Translations under genes and position numbers: made by a program | Origin: Nocardioides baekrokdamisoli | GTDB taxonomy: Bacteria > Actinomycetota > Actinomycetes > Propionibacteriales > Nocardioidaceae | Direction of reading: 5' to 3' | Length of the DNA: 64,000 bases | Assembly (NCBI RefSeq): GCF_003945325.1 | Contig: NZ_AP019307.1 | Location: 1,240,001-1,304,000 of the forward strand | Shown here: positions 38,967 to 47,815 of the stretch, one piece after another | Numbering within the stretch: the first letter of the stretch is position 1 | Layout of the letters: each line of letters opens with the position of its first letter | The notes under the pieces: model-generated | Seen by the model: only the letters and a program-made list of their open reading frames with translations | Databases searched by the model: none | Told to the model about the DNA's origin: nothing

Positions 38967-39752
38967 TCACCCCGTCTTGCTCGGGACGAGCTGGAAGTAG
39001 ATGGCGCTCATCACGAAGTTGACCAGGAAGAGCAACAGGAACGTGATGACGACTGATTCGTTGACGGCATCGCCGACGCCCTTCGGACCGCCGCCGGCAT
39101 TCATACCCTTGTACGACGCGACGATGGCAGCGATCAACCCGAAGATCAACGCCTTGGCCATGCCTTGGACGACGTCGGCCTCCTGGGCGAGGGCCGTGAA
39201 ACTGGCCAGATAGGCACCTGGTGTCCCGTGTTGCAGGATCACGTTGAAGACGTACCCACCGGCCACACCGACGACGCTGACGAGACCGTTGAGGAACACC
39301 GCGACGAGCATGCAGGCGAGCACGCGCGGCACGACGAGACGCTGGATCGGATCGATACCGAGCGTCATCATCGCGTCGAGCTCTTCACGGATCTTGCGGG
39401 CCCCGAGGTCTGCCGCGATGGCGGAACCACCGGCACCGGCGATCAGCAGGGCTGTGGCGATCGGACCGGCTTCACGGACGACCGCGAGAACGCTCGCAGA
39501 ACCTGTGAAGGACTGCGCGCCGAACTGCTTGATCAGGCCACCGACCTGGAGGGCGATGACCGCGCCGAACGGGATGGCGACCAACGCGGTCGGCACGATC
39601 GTGACCGACGCGATGAACCAGCCCTGCTGGATGAATTCGCGGAACTGAAATGGGCGCTTGAAAAGTCCGCGGCCGACATCAAGGCCGAACGCGAAAAGCT
39701 TGCCGGCCGTACCGATCGGCCGAAGCGCGCGCCCCGAAAGGACGTTGCTCAC
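38967..39752 (-). CDS. yrbEA: MlaE/YrbE-type ABC permease, first
   Basis: 261 aa, GTG start overlapping the ATPase stop (GTGA). Family blocks: AIPFGAVIALQVGGLIKQFGAQSFTGSA, AGAGGSAIAADLGARKIREELDAMMTLGIDPIQRLVVPR (the coupling helix) and the C-terminal NAGGGPKGVGDAVNESVV. It has about five membrane helices. Its ELDAM motif partners with the Mkl-like ATPase encoded directly before it. It heterodimerises with the second YrbE in known systems. Confidence 0.93.
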   Translation of the reverse strand: MSNVLSGRALRPIGTAGKLFAFGLDVGRGLFKRPFQFREFIQQGWFIASVTIVPTALVAIPFGAVIALQVGGLIKQFGAQSFTGSASVLAVVREAGPIATALLIAGAGGSAIAADLGARKIREELDAMMTLGIDPIQRLVVPRVLACMLVAVFLNGLVSVVGVAGGYVFNVILQHGTPGAYLASFTALAQEADVVQGMAKALIFGLIAAIVASYKGMNAGGGPKGVGDAVNESVVITFLLLFLVNFVMSAIYFQLVPSKTG

Positions 39753-40756
39753 TGGATCGGCGGGACCCCGGCGACCGCGGTGGCTTCCGCAGTCGCGACC
39801 CCAGCGCTGGCAACACCGTGCTCAGCGTCCGCCGTGAAGGATCCCGGCGGCGGGACGACGCCGTTCTCGCGGCACCACTCGCCCGGCGGGCGCTGACGCT
39901 TGCGCGGGATGCCGTTGGACGGCTCCAGCTGCAGAGCGATCGGCGGCAGCGGCGGCAGCTCCATGTCCTTCTCGGCGGCAAGCTCGTCGGCGTCCTTCTC
40001 CTCCGACATGCCGATCGGGCCGACGGTCTGGGCGTTGAGGAACTGACGCACCACCGGCTCGTCCGAGGAGAGCAGCTTCTCCCGGTGGCCGAACATGGCG
40101 AGGTGCTTGTGATACAGCAGACCGATCTGGTCCGGAACGACACGCACCGAATGGATGTCGTGGGTCACGATCAGGAAGGTCGCGTCAGTCTGCGCGTTCA
40201 GGTCGACGAACAACTGGTTGATGAACGACGTACGCACCGGGTCAAGGCCCGAGTCCGGCTCGTCGATGAGGAGGATCTCCGGGTCCAGGACCAGCGCACG
40301 CGCCAGCCCGGCACGCTTGCGCATGCCACCCGAAATCTCGCCGGGGAGCTTGTACTCGGCCCCGATGAGGCCGACCATCTCCATCTTCTCCATGACGATC
40401 TTCTTGATGTCCGACTCGGACTTACGGGTGTGCTCGCGCAGCGGGAAGGCGACGTTGTCGTACAGGTTCATGGAACCGAACATGGCGCCGTCCTGGAAGA
40501 GGACGCCGAACAACTTGCGGATCTCGTAGAGGTCCTTCTCCGAACAGGAGGCGATGTCGACGCCCTCAATGACAACCGAGCCCTGATCCGGCTTGAGAAG
40601 GCCGATGATCGTCTTGAGGAGGACCGACTTACCAGTACCCGACGGGCCGAGCATGACGCAGATCTCGCCGGCGGGAAGGGTCAGGGAGACGTCACCCCAG
40701 ATGAGCTGGCTGCCGAACTTCTTCGTCAAATGCTCGATCTTGATATCAACACCCAT
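39749..40756 (-). CDS. mkl: Mce-associated ABC transporter ATPase (Mkl/MlaF type)
   Basis: 335 aa. Walker A GPSGTGKS is at 37-44, the signature EISGGMRKRAG at about 138-148 and Walker B LLIDEPDSGLDP at about 163-174. The signature ISGGM instead of LSGGQ is the mark of the Mkl/MlaF family. A Pro/Glu-rich C-terminal extension of about 85 residues follows the ATPase domain and contains an EWCRENGVVPPPGSF segment. It is the first gene of the mce operon. In M. tuberculosis mkl is unlinked to mce operons, but it lies near rplJL; here both links are present. Confidence 0.93.
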   Translation of the reverse strand: MGVDIKIEHLTKKFGSQLIWGDVSLTLPAGEICVMLGPSGTGKSVLLKTIIGLLKPDQGSVVIEGVDIASCSEKDLYEIRKLFGVLFQDGAMFGSMNLYDNVAFPLREHTRKSESDIKKIVMEKMEMVGLIGAEYKLPGEISGGMRKRAGLARALVLDPEILLIDEPDSGLDPVRTSFINQLFVDLNAQTDATFLIVTHDIHSVRVVPDQIGLLYHKHLAMFGHREKLLSSDEPVVRQFLNAQTVGPIGMSEEKDADELAAEKDMELPPLPPIALQLEPSNGIPRKRQRPPGEWCRENGVVPPPGSFTADAEHGVASAGVATAEATAVAGVPPIQ

Positions 40757-40894
40757 GGATGTCGCCTTCCCACTACCTGGCTGAAACCTGCTGCTCAGAC
40801 CTCAACGCCGACTGTGTGATGCAGGTTACGGCCTAATCGCAGCCTCCGTCACCTTTTCTTAACGTCCGGACCAGTTTTCGATGAAAAGCGACAA

Positions 40895-40924
40895 TGGGCG
40901 GCCACCCGACTGGGTGACCGCCCA
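40895..40924 (-). terminator. hairpin terminator downstream of rplL
   Basis: A 13-bp stem (40895-40907 with 40912-40924, one mismatch) lies about 40 bases after the rplL stop on the minus strand and is followed by TTGTCGCTTTTC. It separates the rplJL transcript from the mce operon, whose promoter must lie between here and 40756. Confidence 0.7.
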
Positions 40925-40964
40925 AAGGCGTGTGTGAATCAGTGCCCGCCGAAGCGGGCGGAGA

Positions 40965-41354
40965 TCACTTGAGAACGACGGTGGCGCCGGCGCCCTCGAG
41001 CTGCTCCTTGGCCTTCTCGGCGGCCTCCTTGGTGGCCTTCTCGAGGATGACCTTCGGGGCGGCCTCAACCAGGTCCTTGGCCTCCTTCAGGCCGAGGTTG
41101 GTGAGCGCGCGCACCTCCTTGATGACGTTGATCTTCTTGTCACCAGCGGCCTCGAGGACGACGTCGAACTCGTCCTGAGCAGCGGCCTCTTCGCCACCAG
41201 CAGCGCCACCGGCGGCCGGGGCCGCGGCAACGGCGACCGGAGCAGCGGCGGTCACGCCGAAGGTCTCTTCGAAGGCCTTCACGAACTCGGAGAGCTCGAT
41301 CAGGGTGAGCTCCTTGAACGCGTCGAGCAGCTCGTCAGTGCTGAGCTTCGCCAT
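40965..41354 (-). CDS. rplL: 50S ribosomal protein L7/L12
   Basis: 129 aa with the N-terminal dimerisation helices ([20 protein letters not shown]), the Ala/Gly-rich hinge (about 45-60) and the C-terminal factor-binding domain ([36 protein letters not shown]). It forms the ribosomal stalk with L10 and recruits translation factors. It sits 84 bases after rplJ in the same operon. Confidence 0.98.
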   Translation of the reverse strand: MAKLSTDELLDAFKELTLIELSEFVKAFEETFGVTAAAPVAVAAAPAAGGAAGGEEAAAQDEFDVVLEAAGDKKINVIKEVRALTNLGLKEAKDLVEAAPKVILEKATKEAAEKAKEQLEGAGATVVLK

Positions 41355-41438
41355 GATGGCGGTTCCTTTCTCGATGGTCCGTACGCGAGGTGCGGCCGGA
41401 CCGGGTTACAGGTGGTGTTGCGGGGACTGATCCGAGGA

Positions 41439-42086
41439 TCAGCCTTCCGTGGTCTCCTCGGTGGCCTCCGCAGCGGGAGCCTCCTCGGTCGCTTCGGTCT
41501 CGGCGGCAGCCTCGACCGGAGCCTCCTCGGCGGCAACCGGAGCACCGGCACCACCTGCGAGGATCGTGGGGTCCTGCGCGGCCTTCTGCTCGAGAGCGGC
41601 AGCAAGCTGCGCGGTCTTCGAGGGGAGGGCGTTGAGGACGTACAGCGCCTGGGACAGCGACGCAACCATCGCGCCGGCCATCTTCGCAAGGAGCACGTCG
41701 CGCGACTCGAGGTCGGCAAGCTTGCCGACTTCCTTCGCGTCCAGAGCCTTGCCGTCCAGGTATCCACCCTTGATCACAAGGTTGGGGTTTGCCTTGGCAA
41801 AGTCACGCAGACCCTTGGCGGCCTCGACGACATCACCCTTGATGAAGGCAATGGCGGTCGGACCGGTCAGGAGGTCATCCAGACCTTCGAACCCAGCGTT
41901 CTTCGCTGCGATCGCGGCCAGCGTGTTCTTGACCACGGCATAGTTGGCGTTCTCGCCGAGGGAGCGTCGGAGTGCCTTCAGCTCCTTCACGGTGAGACCG
42001 CGGTACTCGGTCAGCACAGCACCAGCGGAGGAGCTGAACTCGTCAGCGATCTCCGCTACGGCGGCCTGCTTGTCTGCCCGCGCCAT
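41439..42086 (-). CDS. rplJ: 50S ribosomal protein L10
   Basis: 215 aa from the ATG giving [13 protein letters not shown], preceded by GAAGGAG; the upstream in-frame extension is not part of the family. The RNA-binding N-terminal domain carries [16 protein letters not shown]. The C-terminal tail (about 175-215) is unusually long and made of Ala/Glu/Thr repeats after the L12-binding helix. It represses its own mRNA in bacteria through the leader upstream. Confidence 0.97.
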   Translation of the reverse strand: MARADKQAAVAEIADEFSSSAGAVLTEYRGLTVKELKALRRSLGENANYAVVKNTLAAIAAKNAGFEGLDDLLTGPTAIAFIKGDVVEAAKGLRDFAKANPNLVIKGGYLDGKALDAKEVGKLADLESRDVLLAKMAGAMVASLSQALYVLNALPSKTAQLAAALEQKAAQDPTILAGGAGAPVAAEEAPVEAAAETEATEEAPAAEATEETTEG

Positions 42087-42279
42087 GGGTCTCCTTCTTC
42101 CGTTTGGTCGAGCCCGCTGGCGTACCAAACACGAAACGCCCTGAGCGCAGGCTCAGGGCGTCGACACACGGTCTTGCTCTGTCCCCTGCGCTGGTCGTCC
42201 ACGTGTGTGGCACCTTCGGTCACTCCTTGCGGAGTCACAACCGGCGGTCTCTGGTTCCGAGGAGAACTCTATGCATGCA
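42087..42279 (-). ncRNA. candidate L10 (rplJ) mRNA leader
   Basis: The 250-bp gap between rplA and rplJ holds structured RNA on the minus strand: a 10-bp perfect hairpin with a 4-base loop (42137-42160, arms CGCCCTGAGC/GCTCAGGGCG) close to rplJ, and an 8-pair stem with one internal mismatch near 42219-42240. Position and stem-bulge pattern fit the autoregulatory L10 leader known upstream of rplJ in many bacteria. The match to that RNA family is inferred. Confidence 0.55.
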
Positions 42280-42312
42280 GAAGGGGCTCCGCCAAATCGG
42301 CGGAGCCCCTTC
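42280..42312 (-). terminator. hairpin terminator downstream of rplA
   Basis: A perfect 14-bp stem (42280-42293 with 42299-42312) with a 5-base loop lies 22 bases after the rplA stop. The stem is GC-rich with GAAGG/CCTTC ends. It probably ends or attenuates the rplKA transcript before the rplJ leader begins. Confidence 0.8.
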
Positions 42313-42333
42313 GTGAGCAGAGCGAGAAGGCGA

Positions 42334-43050
42334 TCAGGCCTGGTCGTCGTCAGCCGCGACGTTGCGGGTGCGGTTCGGGTCAACCTGAACGCCCGGGCCC
42401 ATCGTCGTGGAGACGGTGACCTTCTTGACGTAGCGACCCTTGGACGCCGAAGGCTTCAGACGAAGCACCTCTTCGAGGGCGGCTGCGTAGTTCTCCGCCA
42501 GCGCGGTCTCCGAGAAGGAGGCCTTGCCGATGATGAAGTGCAGGTTCGCGTGACGGTCGACGCGGAACTCGATCTTGCCGCCCTTGATGTCCGTGACAGC
42601 CTTCGCCACGTCCGGGGTGACCGTGCCGGTCTTCGGGTTCGGCATCAGACCACGCGGGCCGAGGACACGGGCGACCTTGCCGACCTTGCCCATCAGGTCC
42701 GGGGTGGCAACGACGGCGTCGAAGTCGAGCCATCCGCCGGCCACCTTGTCGATGAGCTCCTCGCCACCGACGAAGTCGGCGCCGGCCTCACGGGCGGCGT
42801 CGGCCTTCTCCGCGTTCGCGAAGACGAGGACGCGTACGGTCTTGCCGGTGCCGTGCGGGAGCGAGACGGTGCCGCGCACCATCTGGTCCGCCTTGCGCGG
42901 GTCGACGCCGAGACGCATGACGACGTCCACGGTCTCGTCGAACTTCTTCTTGCTGGAAGCCTTGGCGATCTTGATCGCGGCCAGCGGGGCGTAGGTCTCG
43001 TTCTTGTCGAACGTGTCCTGCGCCGCGCGGTAGGTCTTGCTGCGCTGCAT
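42334..43050 (-). CDS. rplA: 50S ribosomal protein L1
   Basis: 238 aa. Family blocks: [17 protein letters not shown], the RNA-contact [31 protein letters not shown], the [31 protein letters not shown] signature and the C-terminal [16 protein letters not shown]. It binds 23S rRNA at the L1 stalk and represses its own operon in known systems. AAGGA lies upstream of the ATG. It follows rplK after 66 bases. Confidence 0.98.
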   Translation of the reverse strand: MQRSKTYRAAQDTFDKNETYAPLAAIKIAKASSKKKFDETVDVVMRLGVDPRKADQMVRGTVSLPHGTGKTVRVLVFANAEKADAAREAGADFVGGEELIDKVAGGWLDFDAVVATPDLMGKVGKVARVLGPRGLMPNPKTGTVTPDVAKAVTDIKGGKIEFRVDRHANLHFIIGKASFSETALAENYAAALEEVLRLKPSASKGRYVKKVTVSTTMGPGVQVDPNRTRNVAADDDQA

Positions 43051-43116
43051 GATGATTCCTTAAGTATTGAAAGAGGAGATGTGGTCAGCGAGCCAGCGCG
43101 GCTCTCCCACAAGGAG

Positions 43117-43545
43117 TTAGTCGGTCGTGACGCCCATGGAACGGGCGGTGCCCTCGATGATCTTCATCGCGGCGTCGATGTCGTTCGCGTTGAGGTCCGG
43201 GAGCTTGGTCGCTGCGATGTCGCGGACCTGGTCCTTGGTCAGCTTGCCGACCTTGTCCTTGTGCGGGACCTTCGAACCCTTGGCGATGCCGGCGGCCTTC
43301 TTGATGAGCTCCGCAGCAGGCGGGGTCTTCGTGATGAAGTCGAAGGACCGGTCCTCGTAGATGGTGATCTCAACCGGGATCACGTTGCCGCGCATCGACT
43401 CCGTCTGGGCGTTGTACGCCTTGCAGAAGTCCATGATGTTGACACCGTGCGGACCGAGAGCGGTACCGACCGGCGGGGCCGGCGTCGCGGAGCCGGCCTG
43501 CAGCTGCACCTTGACGAGCGCTGCGATCTTCTTCTTGGGAGGCAT
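43117..43545 (-). CDS. rplK: 50S ribosomal protein L11
   Basis: 142 aa, normal length. [34 protein letters not shown] at the start and the RNA-binding C-terminal domain ([31 protein letters not shown]) are unmistakable. It forms the GTPase-associated centre with 23S rRNA, the thiostrepton target. AGAGGA precedes the ATG. It is followed by rplA in one operon; a hairpin pair separates it from nusG. Confidence 0.98.
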   Translation of the reverse strand: MPPKKKIAALVKVQLQAGSATPAPPVGTALGPHGVNIMDFCKAYNAQTESMRGNVIPVEITIYEDRSFDFITKTPPAAELIKKAAGIAKGSKVPHKDKVGKLTKDQVRDIAATKLPDLNANDIDAAMKIIEGTARSMGVTTD

Positions 43546-43641
43546 TCCTCTATCTCTTTCTCTCCGTGGTCATGACGAGGCGCCCCCGCTTGAACGGGTA
43601 CGGTGCACCTCTGCCACCTTCGTATTCAGTTGTAGGAACAA

Positions 43642-43693
43642 CCCGAGGGTCTCGGGCAAGTCTGCGGCATACGGCGATTGCTGACGCAATCGC
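43642..43693 (-). terminator. two hairpins between nusG and rplK
   Basis: On the minus strand an 8-bp perfect stem with TGAC-type loop (43674-43693) lies seven bases after the nusG stop. A second stem, CCCGAG/CTCGGG with a 3-base loop (43642-43656), follows and is trailed by TTGTTCC. They may end or attenuate the secE-nusG transcript and process the rplK leader. Confidence 0.5.
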
Positions 43694-43700
43694 GAAGCGG

Positions 43701-44498
43701 TCAGACCTTCTGGATCTGGTTGAACGAGAGCTCGACCGGGGTCTCGCGGCCGAAGATCTCGACGAGCGCCTTGACGCGCTGGGACTCGGCGTTGAGCTCG
43801 GTGATCGTCGCGTGCAGGGTGGCGAACGGACCGTCGACCACCATGACCGAGTCGCCCTCGCCGAAGTCCACGACCTCGATCGCCTTCTTCGGCGCAAAGG
43901 CGGTGTTCGCAGCCTTGGCGGCCGGAGTGGCAGCGTCTTCCATCGGCGCGTCGACCTCGAAGGTCGGCTTGAGCCAGTTGACGACCTCGTCGATGTTCAA
44001 CGGGACCGGCTGGTGGGCGTGGCCGACGAAACCGGTGACCGACGGGGTGTGACGTACAGCGCCCCACGACTCGTCGTTGAGGTCCATCCGGACCAGGACG
44101 TACCCGGCGAAGCGGGTCTGGTTGACCGTCTTGCGCTGACCGTTCTTGATCTGGGCGACGTCCTCGGTCGGGACGACGACCTCGAAGATGTAGTCCTCCA
44201 TGTTGAGCGCGATGGTGCGCTGCTCGAGGTTGGCCTTCACACGCTTCTCCATACCGGAGTAGGTGTGCACGACGTACCAATCGCCGGCCTGGGCCCAGAG
44301 CTCGCGCTTGAAGGCCTCGAGCGCCTCCTCCTCGGTCTGCGGGGCGGCTTCGTCGACCGTCTCCTCAAGCTCCGTCGCCTCAGCGTCGGACTCGCCGACG
44401 ACGTCCTCGTCGATCGGACCCTCGGCCTCTTCCTGGACGGTCGCCTCGAACTCGGACGGAGCTTCCTCAGTCACGACTTCGTTGTAGTCCTCAGACAC
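43701..44498 (-). CDS. nusG: transcription termination/antitermination protein NusG
   Basis: 265 aa from a GTG with GAAGGA upstream. An acidic, probably disordered N-terminal extension (about 1-68) is typical of actinobacterial NusG. The NGN domain (about 70-190) has [21 protein letters not shown] and [16 protein letters not shown]. The KOW domain is at about 210-265 ([21 protein letters not shown]). It binds RNA polymerase and links transcription with Rho or the ribosome. It is co-transcribed with secE, 27 bases upstream. Confidence 0.97.
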   Translation of the reverse strand: MSEDYNEVVTEEAPSEFEATVQEEAEGPIDEDVVGESDAEATELEETVDEAAPQTEEEALEAFKRELWAQAGDWYVVHTYSGMEKRVKANLEQRTIALNMEDYIFEVVVPTEDVAQIKNGQRKTVNQTRFAGYVLVRMDLNDESWGAVRHTPSVTGFVGHAHQPVPLNIDEVVNWLKPTFEVDAPMEDAATPAAKAANTAFAPKKAIEVVDFGEGDSVMVVDGPFATLHATITELNAESQRVKALVEIFGRETPVELSFNQIQKV

Positions 44499-44525
44499 GC
44501 GCTTTCCTTCTTACTTTTGAGGCGA

Positions 44526-44753
44526 TCAACCGTTGGACTGGCCGCCGAATGCCCACAAGGCCAACTTGCCGAACCCGAGGTCGAGTGACGAGGTCAGCGC
44601 CATCATCACGACCACGAACACCAGCACCACCACGAAGTACGTGCGGAGTTGGTTCTGCGTCGGCCAGACGACCTTGCGCAGCTCTGCCACCACCTGGCGG
44701 TAGAACGTCGCCGGGCTGGTGCGAGTGGCCTTGGGCGTGGCGGAATCCGACAC
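44526..44753 (-). CDS. secE: preprotein translocase subunit SecE
   Basis: 75 aa from a GTG giving MSDSATPKATRTSP; a TTG two codons upstream is possible. FYRQVVAELRKVVWPTQNQLRTY is the conserved amphipathic segment of SecE, followed by the single membrane helix (about 38-58) and a short tail. It clamps SecY in the translocon. It lies between tRNA-Trp and nusG, the canonical order. Confidence 0.95.
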   Translation of the reverse strand: MSDSATPKATRTSPATFYRQVVAELRKVVWPTQNQLRTYFVVVLVFVVVMMALTSSLDLGFGKLALWAFGGQSNG

Positions 44754-44807
44754 TTCCAACACCTTCTTCCTTACCGGCGACCGGCTGGTCGCGACCGATG
44801 TCGTACG

Positions 44808-44880
44808 CAGGGCACGAGGGACTTGAACCCCCAACCCTCGGCTTTGGAGGCCGATGCTCTGCCAATTGAGCTAGTGCCCT
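44808..44880 (-). tRNA. trnW: tRNA-Trp (anticodon CCA)
   Basis: 73 nt on the minus strand. The acceptor stem AGGGCAC pairs with GTGCCCT, followed by discriminator G. The D-loop, an anticodon arm with loop CTCCAAA (anticodon CCA), and the T arm with GGTTCAAGTCC are all present. CCA is not encoded. The position directly upstream of secE is widely conserved in actinobacteria. Confidence 0.95.
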
Positions 44881-45025
44881 TCAGCGGCTGTTCCAGAGTC
44901 GGCCGAACCCAGTTTTGGGCGCGAACGACTATCTGGTGAAACCACCAATCGAGAACTCTACGCGGGGCCGACAACGGAAGTCGAACCGGCAACGATTCCA
45001 TGCCGGGTACGGGCAGAATCGCTGG

Positions 45026-45475
45026 ATGCAGAGCCTCCAGGAACGCTACTTCCCCGACCTTCCGTGCTTCGGCTGCGGTCCGGCGAACGCCCGCGGACTC
45101 CAGTTGCGCAGCTACGCGGACGGAGACGAGGTGGTGGCTCGGTTCATGCCGTGGCCCGAACATGACAACGGCCTCGGGTTCCTCAACGGGGGCATCATCG
45201 CCACCGTGCTCGACTGCCACAGTGCAGCGAGCGTGATCCACGCTGCCGCCCACCACGGGTGGGGTCCGCTGCCCGGCGCCGCGCTGTCCCACGTCACGGC
45301 CGGTCTCGACGTCCGCTACCTCCGCCCGGCTCCACTCACGGACGAGGTCACACTGCACGCCGGGGTCCGGTCCGCCGAGGAGGCGGAGATCGTGGCTGAG
45401 GTCTGGCTTGAGCACGACGGCAAACGTCGGGCCGAGGCGACGGCGGTGTGGCGCCGCTGGCGCCCGCGTACGTGA
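45026..45475 (+). CDS. hotdog-fold thioesterase (PaaI-like)
   Basis: 149 aa from the ATG at MQSLQERYFPDL. The hotdog signature is visible: an NGGIIATVLDCHSAAS helix with preceding HDNGLGFLNGG, and a C-terminal five-stranded sheet (LDVRYLRPAPLTDEVTL, AEIVAEVWLEHDGKRRAEATAVW). An N-terminal CFGCGPANARGLQLR with two cysteines is common in this sub-group. It would hydrolyse an acyl-CoA. It precedes the aminotransferase gene by 43 bases on the same strand. Its substrate is unknown. Confidence 0.82.
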   Translation: MQSLQERYFPDLPCFGCGPANARGLQLRSYADGDEVVARFMPWPEHDNGLGFLNGGIIATVLDCHSAASVIHAAAHHGWGPLPGAALSHVTAGLDVRYLRPAPLTDEVTLHAGVRSAEEAEIVAEVWLEHDGKRRAEATAVWRRWRPRT

Positions 45476-45518
45476 AACGGCGATGCGACCTGAGGAGCCT
45501 CTCTGAGAGGATGGTGTC

Positions 45519-46790
45519 GTGACCGTACGCGCGCTCTCCACGCTGTCCGCAGACGAACTGGATGAGTTCCTGGCAGCCCAGAGAACGGCGTACGACACCC
45601 TCGTCGCACGCGGCCTGTCGCTCGATCTCACCCGCGGCAAGCCGTCCTCGGCGCAACTCGATCTGTCGGACGGACTCCTGGGCCTGCCCAGTACGACGAA
45701 GGACGCGTCCGGCACGGACGTACGCAACTACGGCGGTCTCGCCGGGATCACCGAGATCCGGTCGCTCTTCGCAGAACTCCTCAACATCGACCTCGAGCAG
45801 ATCGTCGCGCAGGGCAACTCCTCGCTCGCGCTGATGCGCGAGGTGCTGACGTTCCTGATGCTCAAGGGCGCGATCGACGGCGCGCCGTGGGCCGGCCAGA
45901 AGGTCAAGTTCCTCTGCCCGGTGCCCGGGTACGACCGGCACTTCGCGCTGCTGGAGTGGTTGGGGATCGAGATGATCCCGATCCCGATGAATGCCGACGG
46001 CCCTGACGCTGACGCGGCCGCATCCCTGGCGGCGAACGACCCGGCGATCAAGGGCATCTGGGTCGTGCCGACGTACGCGAACCCGACCGGCGACGTCACG
46101 TCGGTCGAGGTCGCCACCAAGTTGGTGTCGATGCCGACTGCTGCGCCGGACTTCAAGATCTTCTGGGACAACGCGTACGCGCTGCACCACCTGACCTCGG
46201 CGGAGACCAAGAGCGCCGATGTCATCTCTCTGGCGAACGTGGCCGGCAACCCGCACCGTCCGATCATGTTCGCCTCGACCTCGAAGATCACCTACGCGGG
46301 GGCGGGCGTTGCCTTCCTGGCGACCTCCAAGGAGCAGATCGCCTGGTACGCCGACAACCTCGGCTTCGGCACCATCGGTCCGGACAAGGTCAACCAGTTG
46401 CGGCACGTCGAGTTCTTCAAGGACGCTGCCGGCGTACGTGCGCACATGGGCAAGCACCGCGAGTTGCTGGCGCCGAAGTTCGCGGAGCTGTCGCGGATCC
46501 TCGATGAGCGCCTGACCGGGTACGACGTGGCGACCTGGACCAACCCGGCCGGCGGCTACTTCATCTCACTGAACGTGCTGGACGGCACCGCCTCGCGGGT
46601 GATCGAGCTGGCCAAGGCTGCTGGCGTCGCACTGACCCCGGCCGGTTCAGCATTCCCACTCAAGTTCGATCCGAATGACCGGAACATCCGCCTGGCACCG
46701 AGCCTGCCGCCGATCGCTGAGGTCACCGGTGCCGCGGAGGTCGTGGCGACCTGCGTCCTGCTCGCCGCTGCGGAGAAGCTCTCTTCTTGA
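45519..46790 (+). CDS. aspartate aminotransferase, Rv3722c type (class Ic)
   Basis: 423 aa. The PLP lysine is Lys256 in STSKITYAGAG. The N-terminal LSLDLTRGKPSSAQLDLSDGLL, the RNYGG loop, and the VPTYANPTGD and IFWDNAYALHHL stretches match the Aminotran_MocR group, to which the M. tuberculosis aspartate aminotransferase Rv3722c belongs. It would link aspartate/oxaloacetate with glutamate/2-oxoglutarate, the main nitrogen entry into aspartate-derived metabolism. Substrate is inferred from the family. Its stop overlaps the TTG start of the next gene. Confidence 0.85.
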   Translation: MTVRALSTLSADELDEFLAAQRTAYDTLVARGLSLDLTRGKPSSAQLDLSDGLLGLPSTTKDASGTDVRNYGGLAGITEIRSLFAELLNIDLEQIVAQGNSSLALMREVLTFLMLKGAIDGAPWAGQKVKFLCPVPGYDRHFALLEWLGIEMIPIPMNADGPDADAAASLAANDPAIKGIWVVPTYANPTGDVTSVEVATKLVSMPTAAPDFKIFWDNAYALHHLTSAETKSADVISLANVAGNPHRPIMFASTSKITYAGAGVAFLATSKEQIAWYADNLGFGTIGPDKVNQLRHVEFFKDAAGVRAHMGKHRELLAPKFAELSRILDERLTGYDVATWTNPAGGYFISLNVLDGTASRVIELAKAAGVALTPAGSAFPLKFDPNDRNIRLAPSLPPIAEVTGAAEVVATCVLLAAAEKLSS

Positions 46791-47815
46791 GGTCGCTGTT
46801 CGATCTTCCGAAGGCGCATCTGCACCTGCACTTCACCGGGTCGATGCGGCACTCGACGCTGCTCGAACTCGCCGAACGGGACGGGATCCACCTGCCGGAG
46901 CAACTGGTCTCGTCCTGGCCCCCGGTGCTCGCGGCCACCGACGAGCGGGGATGGTTCCGGTTCCAACGGCTCTACGACGTCGCTCGTTCGGTGCTCCGGA
47001 CTCCGGCCGATGTCTTCAGGCTGGTGCTCGAGGCTGCTGAGGACGACGTACGCGACGGTGGCCGATGGTTGGAGATCCAGGTCGATCCGTCGGGCTACGC
47101 GGCACGGTTCGGCGGCCTGAACGCCTTCATGGAGCTGGTGCTCGACGCCGTCGCCGCGGCCTCGCGTACGACCGGACTAGGCATCGGCGTGATCGTGGCC
47201 GCCAACCGCACCCGGCATCCGCTGGACGCGCGTACGCTCGCGCGGCTCGCGGCCCACTACGCCGAGGTCGGCGTGGTCGGATTCGGGCTCTCGAACGATG
47301 AGGTCCGCGGGGACACGTTGTCCTTCGAGCACGCCTTCGACATTGCACGACCGGCCGGACTCATGCTCGTCCCGCACGGTGGCGAGCTTCGCGGGCCCGA
47401 GCACGTCGCGGTCGTACTCGACACGTTGCGACCCACCCGGCTCGGGCACGGCGTACGCTCCGCCGAATCCGCCGAGGTGCTGCGCCGCGTGGTGGACTCG
47501 GGGGTGGCCCTGGAGGTGTGCCCGACCTCCAACGTGTCACTGGGTGTGTATCCCTCACTGGCGGCCGTGCCGCTGCCCGCGCTGATCGCCGCAGGGGCCC
47601 GGATCGCTCTGGGAGCAGATGACCCGGTGCTGTTCGGTGCCCGGCTCAACGACCAATATGAGGTCATGCGATCGGCTCACTCGCTCTCGGACCCCGTGCT
47701 CGCAGATCTGGCGCGCTCATCGTTCGAGGCGTCCGCCGCTCCCGACGACGTACGCACTGCTGCCGAACGCGACATCGCAGGATGGTTGTCGACGGAGTCA
47801 TCGCATGAAGTGTGA
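46787..47815 (+). CDS. adenosine deaminase family protein
   Basis: 342 aa from a TTG overlapping the aminotransferase stop (TTGA). The zinc ligands HxH are His13 and His15 (HLHLHFTGS), the catalytic Glu is in VPHGGEL, the later His is in RLGHGVRSA, and the Asp pair is in ALGADDP, so all active-site positions of the ADA fold are filled. It would deaminate adenosine or a related purine nucleoside. Relatives acting on modified adenosines or aminodeoxyfutalosine exist, and the sequence alone does not decide. It overlaps rlmC by 11 bases. Confidence 0.85.
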   Translation: MRSLFDLPKAHLHLHFTGSMRHSTLLELAERDGIHLPEQLVSSWPPVLAATDERGWFRFQRLYDVARSVLRTPADVFRLVLEAAEDDVRDGGRWLEIQVDPSGYAARFGGLNAFMELVLDAVAAASRTTGLGIGVIVAANRTRHPLDARTLARLAAHYAEVGVVGFGLSNDEVRGDTLSFEHAFDIARPAGLMLVPHGGELRGPEHVAVVLDTLRPTRLGHGVRSAESAEVLRRVVDSGVALEVCPTSNVSLGVYPSLAAVPLPALIAAGARIALGADDPVLFGARLNDQYEVMRSAHSLSDPVLADLARSSFEASAAPDDVRTAAERDIAGWLSTESSHEV

